Assembly: GCA_030533445.1 (NCBI GenBank)
Contig: CM060070.1
Coordinates: 35,828,501 to 35,892,500 of the forward strand
Length of the DNA: 64,000 nucleotides
DNA from: Cyprinodon diabolis
Lineage: Eukaryota; Chordata; Actinopteri; Cyprinodontiformes; Cyprinodontidae
Direction: 5' to 3'
Of this stretch, positions 47,460 through 58,818 are shown in pieces (positions within the stretch are counted from its first letter, which is position 1; each line of letters begins with the position of its first letter). The notes under the pieces are model-generated. The model was given only the letters and a program-made list of their open reading frames with translations, ran no database searches and was not told the DNA's origin. Both the position numbers and the translations under genes were made by a program.

Positions 47460-48600
47460 ATAAAACAATTAGGAGATGATGTTTTTATTAACAATGAGAG
47501 GGAGCATAAAGTTAGAGATTCACCTAACAAATAATACAGAATGGGAGAATAAAGAAGCAGAATTATGAAGGATAACCTGAGCCACTCTAAATATAAGCTT
47601 TAGCAAAAAGGAAAGTTTTAAGCCTACCCTTAAAAGTAGACAGGGTGTCTGCCTCACGGACTAAAACTGGTAGTTGGTTCCACAGGACAGAAGACTTATA
47701 ACTAAAAGATCTGCCTCCCATTCTACTTTTAGAAATTCTAGGAACCACTAGTAAACCTGCAGATTAGAGGACCGAAGCCCAAAGTTAAGACTGAAGTGCT
47801 CTGTTAGGGACATAAGGAACAATCAGATCTCTGATATCAGATGGAGCTTGGCCATTTAAGGATTTATATGTGAGAAGGAGGATTTTAAATTCTATTCTGG
47901 ATTTAACAGGAAGCCAATGAAGAGAAGCCAGGATAGGAGAGATATGATTTCTCTTTTTCATTTTCATCAGAACTCTGGCTGCAGCATTTTGGATCAGCTG
48001 AAGGCTTTTAACTACAGTTTGTGGACTTCCTGATAGTAAAGAATTACAATAGTCCAGCCTTGAAGTAACAAATGCATGGACTAGTTCCTCAGCATCACCC
48101 CTGGACAGGATATTTCCAATTTCTGCAATATCCCGCAGATGAAAGAAAATTCTAGAAACCTCTTTGATATGGGATTCTAATGACAGGTCCTGATCAAAAA
48201 CAACACCAAGATTTTCACTTTATTTTCTGAGATCAATTTAACCCCATCCAAATAAAGTGACTGACTAATCTGCTTATTTTTCAAAGACTCTGGTCCTAAA
48301 ACAATAAGTCGTCTTCAAGACCTGCCTGTACTCTATGTAATGGGTTACTTTCATCTGTATTAACTAGTAGTATCATCAGCATGACAGTGGAAATTAATCC
48401 CATGCTGTCTAATTATTCTACCGATTGGGAGCATATATATAGTAAAGAGAATCAGTCCTAGCACTGATCCATGTGGTACTCCACTGGTAATCCTGGAGCA
48501 TGAGAAAGATTTATCATTAACATGAAGAAACTAAAATCTATCAGATAAATAATATTAGATAATTCCACTAAAGGAGTAATTACTGTCATTAACCTTTTTA
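47460..48600 (-). mobile_element. L2-type LINE ORF2 part, inverted relative to its tail
   Basis: On the minus strand, 48,480-48,365 reads GVPHGSVLGLILFTIYMLPI and HCHADDTT (the catalytic box, usually YADD). Lower down, 47,967-47,785 reads HISPILASLHWLPVKSRIEF and KILLLTYKSLNGQAP. Frames are interrupted. It abuts a plus-strand 3' untranslated part at 48,600-48,830. Confidence 0.75.
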
Positions 48601-48835
48601 CCTCTCTCTTACATAGAAAGTACATCTGATTTGTGTTTCTTTGTTCCTTTTGTGTGTTTGCTCTGTTTCTCAAAACCCCCAGTCAGTCGTGGCAGACATG
48701 CATGCTTGGTATGAGGGATTGCTGCAAAAACTATGCAATTGACGAGCCACTGTAACTACATGCTCAATTCTGTTAACAAATAAAATTTATTAATTTCATA
48801 AAGTGCCTTAAGATTGACTTTTTTATTGTCTTTAT
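48600..48835 (+). mobile_element. L2-type LINE 3' untranslated part
   Basis: Plus-strand tail motifs CCAGTCAGTCG, GCATGCTTGGTATGAGGG and CATAAAGTGCCTTAAGATTG. Joined head to head with the inverted ORF2 piece to its left. Confidence 0.65.
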
Positions 48836-48868
48836 ATTGATAAAATAGATTGTAGTGAGTGTCCCAAA

Positions 48869-50624
48869 TGTCATAATCCTGGCGCTGATGGTTGGGTTTT
48901 TTCCTCTGCTCCTGCTCACCTGCCTAATTGGCCCTGTGGCTGATTACTGCCAATCTGATTCACCTGGTCCCTGCAGCTATTTAGGCTGTTTGCTTTCCTG
49001 CCATCAGCGTCAGATTATTCAACCTGTCTCTGTGTGAGTTACTCAGCTATCAAGTAAGTGTTTTGTTCAGTGGAATTCTTCTCAGTTTTTTGCCCATATG
49101 TTTTTGGTTTTTGCTAGTGATGGTGAGATGAAGCATCATGAGGCATTGAACCGTTTGGCCAAATTGCTTCAACGATCCCCACAGTTCATGAGGCTCCATG
49201 TGAACATGTCACCACCTACTGGTGGAGTGCAGAACTACAGTTTGTAATAAAATCTGTGATTTTTTTTTTTTTTTGCAACTGTTTTTCTTTTTTTCCCCTT
49301 TTAAGTTCCCTTGAAATTATTAATGGTGGGTGTGTATAATAAAATCTTTTGTAAGTTTTTTTAAGTGTAAAATTTCTTAGAACAATAATTTAAGGTTCAC
49401 CGTTTTTCTGTCATTTTAGTGAAATAAACTCAAGCAGACAAAAACATGATAGTTTTTCCACGTTTTTTGGTTTTAATCAGGTTGGAAGTTGTGTTCAACC
49501 AATCTTTTGGCTGCACCGACCTAATTTACCCAATCTATATTTTTACTCTGGCAAAACAATGCAAATTAGTCTCATCAGCCAAAATAATTAAGTTTAATCG
49601 AAATTTTCAAAAGTCAAAGACAGGTCTTGAACCATCAACATCTAGAGTGGGAGCCTGACTCTTACAGCTGACGCCACCTATGTAGATAGTCTGACACAGT
49701 AGAAAATACTTCTTAACACTGACGTGTTAATGCAGGCTTTGTCCAGCGGTTTGCTCAAATTTTGATCATTACATTGTTTATTCTAATCAAATTAGCAACT
49801 AGAATGGTTGTTTTTCCAACCAATCTATTCTTAGAATCTATCCAAACTCTATCCAGCTGAGAGCATCTCTCCTCCAAACTCCCACATCTTGACTGAACAC
49901 TGAGGCTGTTTAGATGCCTTTCAAAATTCTTGCGCTTTCTGAACCACTTTCCGAAGCGGTCACGTGGTATCACGGTAACGAGGCCTCGGACGTCATCAAT
50001 TTTGGCCCCTCCTCTAAATGAATCACGCCTCGACACACGCTTCGGGGAAACGCCCCCTCCATTACTCGACACACGCCTCGAAGCCTCGGCTCATCTCATA
50101 ACATCACTAGTTTTTGCCTTTCTCCCTGTCTGCCCTGCTTAGTTTTTGGCCTGACTGCCTGGATTTAGCCTGTTATCGTACTTGGACTGTTTTTCTGACC
50201 TCGGCTTGGATTTTCCCTGGATACCTCTTCGGCTCTCGGATCTCCTGGTTTCTGACACTGCACTGGACTGGATTTTGGCTTCGCATAATCCCTCACGGAC
50301 ACTTCAGCTCGCTCGCCGTTGGCTGGCGCCGGCTCCCCCACGCTCTGTTCTCTGGAGCGGTAACGACCGCAAGCGGTGGACTGTCTCCCCCCGGGTTTCT
50401 TCTCTCTGAGCTTCGGACTGAACTCTCAACCAGGTCAGTGACTTTTTGTTGTCTTCTCCACTCTTCATTCTTGTCACTGACCTGAGTTTCCTGTCTCAGC
50501 AGAGAATCAGAGAACCCGCTCTGAGGAGTTTCCATTGTCCTTTCAGTTATTTTTTTAAATAAACCTGTTTTGAAACTTTCTGTTGTCTGCTGAATATTGG
50601 GTCCAACTTGCAGTTCCCGTTACA
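48869..50624. mobile_element. solo LTR (about 753 bp) split by a hAT MITE
   Basis: It starts TGTCATAATCC and ends CCCGTTACA, with a perfect 5-bp duplication CCAAA on both sides (48,864-48,868 and 50,625-50,629). TG...CA ends and a 5-bp duplication fit an LTR retrotransposon, likely Ty3/gypsy or an endogenous retrovirus class. An AATAAA signal lies at about 50,559. No internal coding region is present, so it arose by recombination between two LTRs. The hAT element at 49,115-50,109 inserted into it. Confidence 0.85.
49115..50109. mobile_element. hAT-type MITE inside a solo LTR
   Basis: 995 bp with ends TAGTGATGGTGAGATGA and ...TCATCTCATAACATCACTA, flanked by a perfect 8-bp duplication GTTTTTGC (49,107-49,114 and 50,110-50,117). 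It has no coding capacity. It interrupts the LTR at 48,869-50,624, so it inserted later. Confidence 0.9.
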
Positions 50625-50629
50625 CCAAA

Positions 50630-52025
50630 TTGATATGTTGTCCTAACAGCAGGATAGCCCCTTGTGAAGATGCTGCTGAATCTAGTAAGAGTGTCATTTT
50701 CCACAGAGTAAAAACCGCACTGCTCTGGGATGTTAATACCACCAAGTCGGGGTCGTAAGGGGAACAAAAGTAAGTTCTTGCACATGACGCCATGTGATGG
50801 GCCGTGTCTAACTCACTACATAAAGTCATCAATCCAAAAACATCTAAAGCATTCAACAGTGACAAAGCTGTAAAAATAGGATATTTGTTAAAGGGGAAGT
50901 TATATTTTTTTATTTCTGAGAACACTGGAAATGTATTGAATCACTGCATAAGTCCTGTTGCATGTTTACAGTGGTACTGATGCTTCATCTATCTAAATCT
51001 ATATTTTAAGAGTTAAACGTACAGATGCTTGATGCCCCTATTGTATAGATACCATCGCCTCACGGGAGGAAACGCTGGACTTGTTTGAGTAGAGGATCAG
51101 GAACACACAAGAGAGCATAAAAGGGTGAATGAGAGCGAGAAAAATGAGCGAGTGAGACAGAGAGCGATACACTAACACTTCCTTTGATTCTGCTCAGATG
51201 TGTCAGCGCCGCTCAGAGCGAGTGTCTCCCCATCGACTCGCCGCGGCGAGGTTCAAAGCGATTCTAAATCCCATAATGAAGTTAGTGCCGCTCCTGTGGA
51301 CACATAGCGTGCTCACTGGTGAATGCCCTCATGCTGGTCCGACCAACACTAATTACGTGTGAGGCTTTCTGAGCACGTCTGAAAACGCTATTGTGGCTCC
51401 TGCTGTTTCTAGTGAGAGGATACACGGACGCACGATGCATCCAGATTCACAGACGTGGTTCAAAGCTTTCGGATGAACACGAACTTGGAAGCATCATCAA
51501 ACAGATGGCGGCCCACTGTTGTGGTTTAAAGAGATGAACTCATGAGAAAATTCTGAATAAAAAGGGATTAGTGCTTTGATACAGTAAGCAATAAACAACT
51601 CTGGTCATCTCATGTTCTTTAGTGTGCCCCCCCCCCCCCCCCCCATTTCTTTTTTACCACTGTAATCGATATTTAAGAGTTTTTTTAAGTCTTCCATAAA
51701 TCAGTGAAGCATATGATGCCCACAGTGATTCAAATTGTTACTTGGAACAAAAACCTTAGGGATGAAGATTAGGAGACGATTAACAACTTACTCATTAAAG
51801 GAACAGAAAAAGACACTGCAGGGTAATTGATGCACAAAATTATCTAACAAAACAACTTAGGAAAAAATCTAACCTTAAAATGTCTGTGGATGGATGAGTG
51901 AAAAATATGAACAGGGAAATTAAGAACATTTTATAGATCTTGAAATCTTAAATCCATGTTATTATTGACTTTTGTTTTTTAAAGTTCGTAAGTAATCAAA
52001 AAACACTTCTGCCTACTTAATTTTT
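50630..52025. other. intron, no gene recognised
   Basis: Unassigned sequence with the poly-C tract at 51,626. A GC-richer block at 51,180-51,300 (GTGTCAGCGCCGCTCAGAG) has no coding signal. Confidence 0.5.
51626..51644. repeat. poly-C tract
   Basis: About 19 consecutive C in an otherwise AT-rich intron; length is prone to sequencing error. Confidence 0.85.
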
Positions 52026-52029
52026 TTCT

Positions 52030-52275
52030 TTTGTGAAGGGTTCCTCAGGGCTCGATTTTTGGTCCTATTCTTTTTTCTCTATAGCAGCCCTTTCTGCGGT
52101 CTTTGAAAATATGGCATCTCCTCCCATTTTACACAGAAGTTGTGAGATTTTGTCTATGTTTTTCTATTTGTATTTTAACTGGTGTGCCGTCTTGGCCAGG
52201 TCTCCCTCGAAAAAGAGATTTCAATCTCAAGGGACCTCCTGGTTAAATAAAGGTTAAATAAAATAAATAGAAACC
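52030..52275 (+). mobile_element. LINE 3' terminal fragment
   Basis: GGGTTCCTCAGGGCTCGATT resembles the GVPQGSI box. After a deletion comes the tail TTCAATCTCAAGGGACCTCC, then TGGTTAAATAAAGGTTAAAT, typical of an L2-type 3' end. Confidence 0.6.
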
Positions 52276-52479
52276 TGACAGATGTGTTCTACTATAATCC
52301 AAATTCAAGCCCTTAGAATTTTCCCCAGTAATTAATTTATTTTATTTTTAAAAAGAGCTAAACAGACTTTAATATGTGGGCCAAGAATTACCTCATTTAA
52401 CACACATTTCTCCTGCCTTGAGTTACACATAAAAGGCTGATAACCAAAAAAGAATTCGTAGTAAACTCATATTTTGAAT

Positions 52480-52760
52480 ATAAAGGCCTTTTTCCTTTGT
52501 ATCTCTCTTTTAATTCAGGCTTATCTTCCTTCTCAGGCCCTTAGATCAGACGACCAGATGTTCTTATTTATATGAAAACTAGGCAGAATTTTTTTCTTTT
52601 GTGGCTCCTAAACATTAGAATATGCTGCTTTAAATATGGGGCAGGGTCCTTCCTGTTTTTTTAAGTCTCTTTTAAAGACATCTTTTTTCAATACCATTTG
52701 CCCTTGGTGTTAATTAACGTGAGTCTCTGTTCTATATTATGTTTTTTATTATTTGTCTTT
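52480..52760 (+). mobile_element. decayed LINE ORF2 C-terminal fragment
   Basis: Broken frames recall RSSDQMFLF, FVAPKH and RVLPVFLSLF followed by RHLF, the C-terminal pattern of L2-like ORF2. Several stops. Confidence 0.5.
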
Positions 52761-53996
52761 TAGTGGTTTTATCTCTAATTTTTTTATGTGTAGTTTGCCA
52801 ACCTGGTCGCTCTGAAAACTGAAGGTTATGATCTTGCCCTCAAGGTTACAGAGAACTAGGATGTTTTTTCCCTTTGTCGTTATATGCGCTACTTGAGATT
52901 AGCCTTGGTTAAAAAAGCTGTATATATTGGATGAATCGGTGGGGCTTTCATGTGATCTGTGAGGGGGAAGTATCGTCGGTTCTGGTGCTGTACAGCGCCA
53001 TGTGAAAATACGTCATTTGGCACTAAGCAGTATTACCTATCCCTGTAAGTAAGGTTAATGAGTACTTCTTGGTCAGATAAAGACATGTAAACATTGCTGC
53101 TTCATCTAGTTCCACTTCAGACCCAAGATCATTTATATACATTACTGAACAGTATAGTTATTGACCTGTGCACCCAATGAATTCCCATTGCTATGCATTG
53201 ACTCAGTGCTTGTTTCATATCCCTTTTGTTTTGTTTTTTTTATTCAAATTAAAGAGGAGAAAACTACACTTTATGATACATAGAAATATGTGCTCTTTCT
53301 AAACTTAAATCCAAAATAATTGACAGATCTGTGCATTGTAGTGTTAATGAATGCAGCAAGCTATGTTACAAAGATGCTCTCAGTGGATTTTTACAGCTAA
53401 AGTGGAGTCAATATAATCCAGGTTTATGGCTTTGATGGCAAAAGGGCAAAATGTAAAAGAAACGCAAGCATATATCAAGCACAACTAGTTTAAAACAAAT
53501 TTGTTTAATGCTGAAATATTAGGGGTTAAGGTATTGTGGTAATGTGATTGTCATAAATTTAATAATAAATAACTAATTATAAATATTCAAATCCATTTAA
53601 TTTAAACGATTCAATATAGTATTCATATTCTAACATTTTTAATGGCATATATCTGTATATCTCTTAATTTGAGTGTCATTTCATGTCATTTAGGTTTTAA
53701 TTATGTTAAAGTCAAACTTTCAAAGCCATAAGTAATTCTTCTTAGAAAAATGTATTAGCCTTAGAGTTAGGGTGGGTCCATACTTGCTGCTATAGGCTTC
53801 GGCTGCTGGAGGACTGGGGGGCCACTTTTTATGGTTCTCGCTCATTCTATCTCTATTCAACAATTCTGCAGTAGCTCAATCTGGCCTGTTCCTGTTTGGC
53901 TGTGACACCATTCTGGAGGGAGACATCAGCTGGGCTGCTGCCATCAACAACTTCCATTATAGATGATAGAATACTTAGTTCTGTTACTCTTTAAGA

Positions 53997-55992
53997 CAGA
54001 GGTCTTCAAAAGGGGGTCCGAGACCCCAAGGGGGTCCACAGAGGTACTGTATGGGTGTTGCGAAAGTTTTGGTTGATAAGACTTTTTTTATATTCTCCCC
54101 TGCAATTTTTCACGCTAATTGAAATGTCTTTAAATACACACTAACATGAATTCAACACACTGTAGTAAACAGATAAATGGAGATATCTGTCAGTCATCAA
54201 TGCACACATTCAGCGACACACAGGAGCTCTTTCAAGCTGGGCACCGTTTCATTCACAACACCTGTCCCATCGACCAGGAATTAAAATCAGAATCAGAAAC
54301 ACTTTAATAATCCCAGGGAGAAATTACTTTTATTACATGACTCCATCTGTAATAGAGTGACTATAGGACCAGTTTATATTAGGGCTGCAACTAACGATTA
54401 TTTTAAAAATCGATGAATCGGCCGATTATTTTTTCGATTAATCGATGAATCGGATAAAAAATATTTTTTATATTAACCTCTTTATTCCAAAATAAACATT
54501 TTAGACAGAACAAACAAGCACACAAGTACAGGTTGCTCATTAACTGTACTGGTGCAATATGAAAAATAAATGTTTGTGTTAAAACTACGCAAACTTACAT
54601 GAGAAATGTAGCTGTACATCCACAAAATATAGGCTACTTTGTTTCATAAAGTGCAAAAAAAGACATTTTTGTTTTTAAAAGCCCCTAAGGGGTTCAAACA
54701 ATAGGCCCCCCCATTTCAACAAATTAGTTTTTTTAGACTAGAAGAGTTCTGCCTTTTAAACAGGAAAGTATAGCAGTTAAAGTTGCTACTTGAGAAAATA
54801 CTGAACCATAGAGATAAAAATAGCCCTGTGATTCAAATTATAAATTGTATTTGGAATAAAAATGAGAGAACTAGGGGAGCTAAAAAACACATCCTCAAAA
54901 GACAGATATTTACATGGGAATGTGGCATATAATTAATTGACATATTACTGATCTTGCTGGATTTTATTCTGCTTTACTTCCATAAATTGCAGGATCTTCA
55001 TTGCTTTATCTTTGCCAGAAGATTTAAACTTTAAAAGCCTTGCCCTCATAATTTGCAAGTTAATTTATTTATAAAGTAAATATAAACGCTGCTTAAGCTA
55101 ATTCAAATTAAATTAAAAGTAAAATAAGTAGCCAACCTTATCACTGTCTGTAACCTACTAACAAGGTAAGCAAAGCATCAGATGAGCTACCTGAGAAACT
55201 AATGTTACGTTTCCCCACTTTAAAACCAAACAAACACGGTTACTCATCCTGCTGATCAGCTCTCTCACTGCCATCGAAGGCTCCAACCTGTTTCCTTTTC
55301 AGGTGCTGCATCATAACAGTGCTTCTGTGCCATGTTAATTTGTTTTGACAAAAGTTGCATGTTACGACTTTTTTCACTTTACAAAGCGCAGGCTATTTTA
55401 ATTATTGTGATCAATTTGCGCCGTCAATCCCGGCGCATGCGCGCTTCATTTGCAGTCTGGACGCTGAGGGTAAACATCCTGCGGCTCTGACTGCAGCGCT
55501 GAGAGGGACTCCTGCAGGAGCGGGAGAACGGGGTTGGGATGGGGGAGGCGCCCCACGGCAGAGTAGGAATGATACATGCTTTCATGTAAGAGTCTCCAAA
55601 AGCCGCCAGTGACACCGTAAAAAGTCGCCAGATTTGTCGCTAGTCGCTTTTTTGAAAAATAGTCGCTGGAGGGGTCTGAAAAGTCGCTGAGTTGGCAACA
55701 CTGCAACTGCGGCGCTGACTCGCTCTGCCATATTTTTTTTTCTTCCCCCGTTTCAGTCAAGTGGATGCGATGACGGCGGCGGCGGATGACGAATTAATCG
55801 CGCGACACAACTAATCGATGATTAAATTTGTTGCCAACGCTTTAAAAGTCAATTTTTATCGATTTTATCGATTAGTTGTTGCAGCCCTAGTTTATATAAC
55901 ACAATTTTATACAATATATATAATTAGGGGGTCCCGCTCCATCTCGCCATCAGTTTGGGGGTCCTTGGCCTAGAAAACGTTGAAGACCCCTG
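53997..55992. mobile_element. older hAT-like element interrupted by hAT copy 2
   Basis: Ends read CAGAGGTCTTCAAAA and ...CGTTGAAGACCCCTG. The flanks CTTTAAGA (53,989-53,996) and CTCCAACA (55,993-56,000) look like decayed copies of one 8-bp target, CTCCAAGA, which is what the related LINE tail near 4,913 has at this place. About 480 bp remain when the nested copy is removed. A fragment of the same family is at 9,006-9,060. Confidence 0.7.
54380..55889. mobile_element. non-autonomous hAT-type element, copy 2
   Basis: 1,510 bp, same ends as the copy at 3,309-4,731, flanked by a perfect 8-bp duplication GTTTATAT (54,372-54,379 and 55,890-55,897). It keeps an extra segment at about 55,228-55,326 that copy 1 lacks. 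It is inserted in another hAT-like element (53,997-55,992), which lies in an L2-type LINE tail. Confidence 0.92.
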
Positions 55993-56319
55993 CTCCAACA
56001 TATTGTTATGGATCTCATTGCTTTTACTGTGACTAACTCGATGTACTCTCTTTCATCCTTTTCTACTTGAAAAGTAGACCAGAGCTCATTTGTTTAGCTG
56101 GCTCTTTCTAGACAGAGTCGCTTATTGAGCTATTTTATAACGTTTTTTTTGTTTGTTTTTTTTTAATAGAAATTATTTATGGATCAGTGCTAATGTATTA
56201 CTATTTCTGCTTCTTTCTTCTTCCTTAAAAAAATTTAGTTTTTTCTCTCCACAGTCGCTGCATGCATGCTCAGTGTGAGGGATTGCTGAAGAGTCAGTGA
56301 CTAAATGCAAGCACACAAA

Positions 56320-57371
56320 AATGGCTTCTGTGTATCAGGACATTATGTCCCATAAAGCAATATACTTAATACATGCCTGATGCTGCTTTATCCAAAGGAT
56401 CATAGTTATCAGTATTTAGTTACTGATAAACAGCAGAGGAAAACTAAAAATGATCTTGAGTTACACTTTTTCTTTAATATTCTTTTCACATTTTTGCTAT
56501 AAAACAACAAATTTATTTCCTATAGTGGGTTGTCAGTTATAGTTTCAGTAAGACGATTCTCTGCTAACACCAGCATCATTCACTCTTTAAAAAATGGCAG
56601 TTTATTCATACTTAAATTATTTTCAAATAATTAATCCTGAATGGAAATAACAGCAGTCTGTTAAAATCATTGCTAGAGTTTTCTTTGAATGCAATGTCAG
56701 CTTTATTATTTTTTTATGCAGAGAACTGCTACGTCAAAAAAACTATTTTTGGTGTAACCTGCTAAGAATAATTTATCCTTTCATTTGTGAGATTTTAAAG
56801 CAAAATCGACGATTATCTTTCTGCCTGGTGGGTAAGATCAGGCCTAAACTAGGGATATGTAAGTAATAAAACAAAGTTGCTCCGACGTTGAACTTTTCCA
56901 TATTTGTCTTTCAGCACAGTACTTTGTCTTTAAAGCTGGATGGGAAAATAAAGCAATGTAAAATCATTTAAATGTAAGAACGAAAGAAAGTAATAGAAGA
57001 AAGATGGAAATATAATATAAAAAAAAATATTTTTGGAGGCGAAACAAACCAAAGAAAACAGGAAATGTATTCGCTGAATGTTCTTAGCCACTTGTAATTC
57101 TACAATAGCAGGAACCACATCCTTCTCTGTTTGGTCACCCATCTGTGAGAGTAAAACCCACAGATTAAGGGAGCATCTCCTTTAGGATACTTATTTGAAG
57201 ATAGGATTTATCCAAACAAGATCAAGGCACCACAACAGAGTCGTTTAGGATTAAAGCTCAAAAAAGGACAGAGATGTGTTGAAATGAGACACAGAAGGAA
57301 TCAAGAATATCTGACCCACAGTTTACTGTGTCGGCTTTGCTGAAGCCGCAGCAGCGGGATGTAAATCTTAC
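56320..57371. other. intron before exon 3, no feature recognised
   Basis: AT-rich, with a GAAAGAAAG-type purine stretch at about 56,980. Confidence 0.55.
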
Positions 57372-57581
57372 CAGGCCGTTACAGTTGCTCAGGGCCACTT
57401 TGCTGGAGTGAGGCTGGTCCTGCAGGTGGCCTGTGTAGTGACAATGAGGAGAGTAAGGGTGACTCCAGGCTAATTGGCCCCTCTTCCAGTACTCCACCCT
57501 GAACTGGCGAGACAACAGGCCTCCCTGCAGCGTTAGGTTCAGCAGGAAGTTGTTCTGTGATGTGGACAGCTGGTAGAAGAG
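57372..57581 (-). CDS. adamts10: adamts10 propeptide exon 2
   Basis: 210 bp, exactly 70 codons, phase 0 at both ends, acceptor TTTTAG and donor GTAAGA. It reads LFYQLSTSQNNFLLNLT, then VEYW, then CHYTGHLQDQ and VALSNCNGL, the conserved second half of the ADAMTS propeptide. NLT is a candidate N-glycosylation site that is also present in mammals. The cysteines in CHYTG and SNCNG are the usual propeptide pair. The intron that follows is the largest in the window, 12.3 kb, and carries the nested hAT and solo LTR insertions. Confidence 0.92.
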
Positions 57582-57681
57582 CTAAAAGATGAAGAAAAGG
57601 AAGATGTGTGAGGCGTTAACGCCTTGATTAGTCTGAAACAGACTGATAATATCTCAATATAGAGTCTGAAAGCCTTAATAC

Positions 57682-57821
57682 AGAGTCAGGCAGCCTGTCT
57701 TCACTGCTTCGCCGTCTTCTTTGGTGGTATTTCGTCCTCTCTGTGTCCAGCATCTCGCCATATGGTCCTACACGCACAGGGATGGCGATCTCATACTGGT
57801 CTAGGCTGGACAGGAAAGCAG
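57682..57821 (-). CDS. adamts10: adamts10 exon 1 of those visible: propeptide, N-terminal part
   Basis: 140 bp, acceptor CCACAG, donor GTATTA. It starts with two bases that complete a codon from an unseen upstream exon, then reads AFLSSLDQYEIAIPVRV, close to the start of the mature ADAMTS10 propeptide. A run of four arginines (HQRRRRSSED) forms a strong proprotein-convertase type site inside the propeptide; the mammalian protein also has a basic cluster here. The donor is weak, but it is the only one that joins in phase to the next exon, 100 bp away. The signal peptide must be in an earlier exon. Confidence 0.8.
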
Positions 57822-58818
57822 CTGTGGAGGCATAAAGTTTAAAGTTAAACAAAGAAGTCCAGCTTAACCGGACTGTCTCATATTAAAACCAACAAATGAT
57901 TCTGTTATTGCAGCAAGCCCTTGGGGAGAGGCTTACCCCGGTGGCAGGAGAGAACGGAGCCATTGGTTCTTTACTTACTACAACCACCAGGCCAAATGCA
58001 GGTTGCCATGGCTGCCTTGAAATGTATTTCTAAGGGCTGCTGGAGATCACTGTTATTTTCCAAGTCAGTGAGCGGCAGAATTCGTTACAATTACTTTGAC
58101 ATACGTGGATTAGCAAAATACCAATTAGGACATGAATGCGATAAAGGAATATTATTATAAGACAGCCTTTAAAGCTTTTAAGGTAAAAAAAAAATAAATT
58201 TTTAATTTAAAAAAAAATTATTATTTTTTTTTTTTTTTACATAAATTTGTCATTGAACGATCTATTGAATGAAAAAACGTACATTTTAAATAAGTTAAAT
58301 TAGGGAAGTTATTTGTATCACTGGTGATAAATAAAGCATTTTTAAGCTATTTATTATATGTTTTCTGTTGACCACACTCTCTGTCTGATTATATAAGTTA
58401 TGCTTTTGAAGAACAAAAATGTCATACTGATAACTTAGAGGTATCGAAAACTCACGTATTAGGTGTTTATTCCAAGTGTTAGAAGCCTAAAAAAGATGGA
58501 CATGCATGATATAGGCCCTTAAAAGTTTACATTTATATCTGTACAGAACTCTACCATTCTCTTAATGTAGTCGTTCGTTCAACAATGTTCTTTAACTACC
58601 TTCTGAAGCTCTCTAAACAGCTGTATTTACAGATAAGGTCATTTCTGAGAGGAATTGGGTGACCTGGATTTTATCCAGGGGTATCAGAATAAACGGGGCT
58701 AATTATAAATGCATGTATCACATTTGGCCTTCTTCATTTGCGGAATAATTCTTCCAATTCACAATTATGTTTCTCTTTGTGTTTTCCAAATACATTATAT
58801 CTACACTGAGTCAGTTAA
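57822..58818. other. sequence upstream of the first visible exon
   Basis: An intron if the signal-peptide exon is further right. Low-complexity A/T runs at 58,180-58,240. No signal-peptide exon found here. Confidence 0.5.

Larger units (their letters stand above)
53770..56315 (+). mobile_element. L2-type LINE 3' untranslated region with nested insertions
   Basis: It begins CTTGCTGCTATAGGCTTCGG, is interrupted at 53,997-55,992 by the hAT-like nest, and resumes with ACTGTGACTAACTCGATG and, near the end, GTCGCTGCATGCATGCTC and GTGTGAGGGATTGCTGAAG. Three insertion layers are visible here. Confidence 0.7.
2097..57821 (-). other. adamts10: adamts10 gene, visible part (16 internal coding exons)
   Basis: Secreted zinc metalloproteinase of the ADAMTS family; the mammalian protein acts in the extracellular matrix on fibrillin microfibrils, and its human gene is mutated in Weill-Marchesani syndrome (established knowledge). 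Sixteen exons read in one frame on the minus strand. Exon phases match at every junction: 0, 0, 1, 0, 0, 2, 1, 2, 2, 0, 0, 2, 0, 1, 0, 1 at exon ends. ADAMTS10 is preferred over its close paralogue ADAMTS6 because of PHVVYKRSSLRH in the propeptide and HITMKTNPF in the protease; a few positions ([20 protein letters not shown]) look more like ADAMTS6. The signal-peptide exon and everything after the start of the spacer are missing. Introns range from 100 bp to 12.3 kb and hold nearly all the repeats listed here. Confidence 0.88.

Noticed and set aside
50114..50535. ORFs of 75-123 codons on both strands
   Set aside because: They lie in the right part of the solo LTR at 48,869-50,624.
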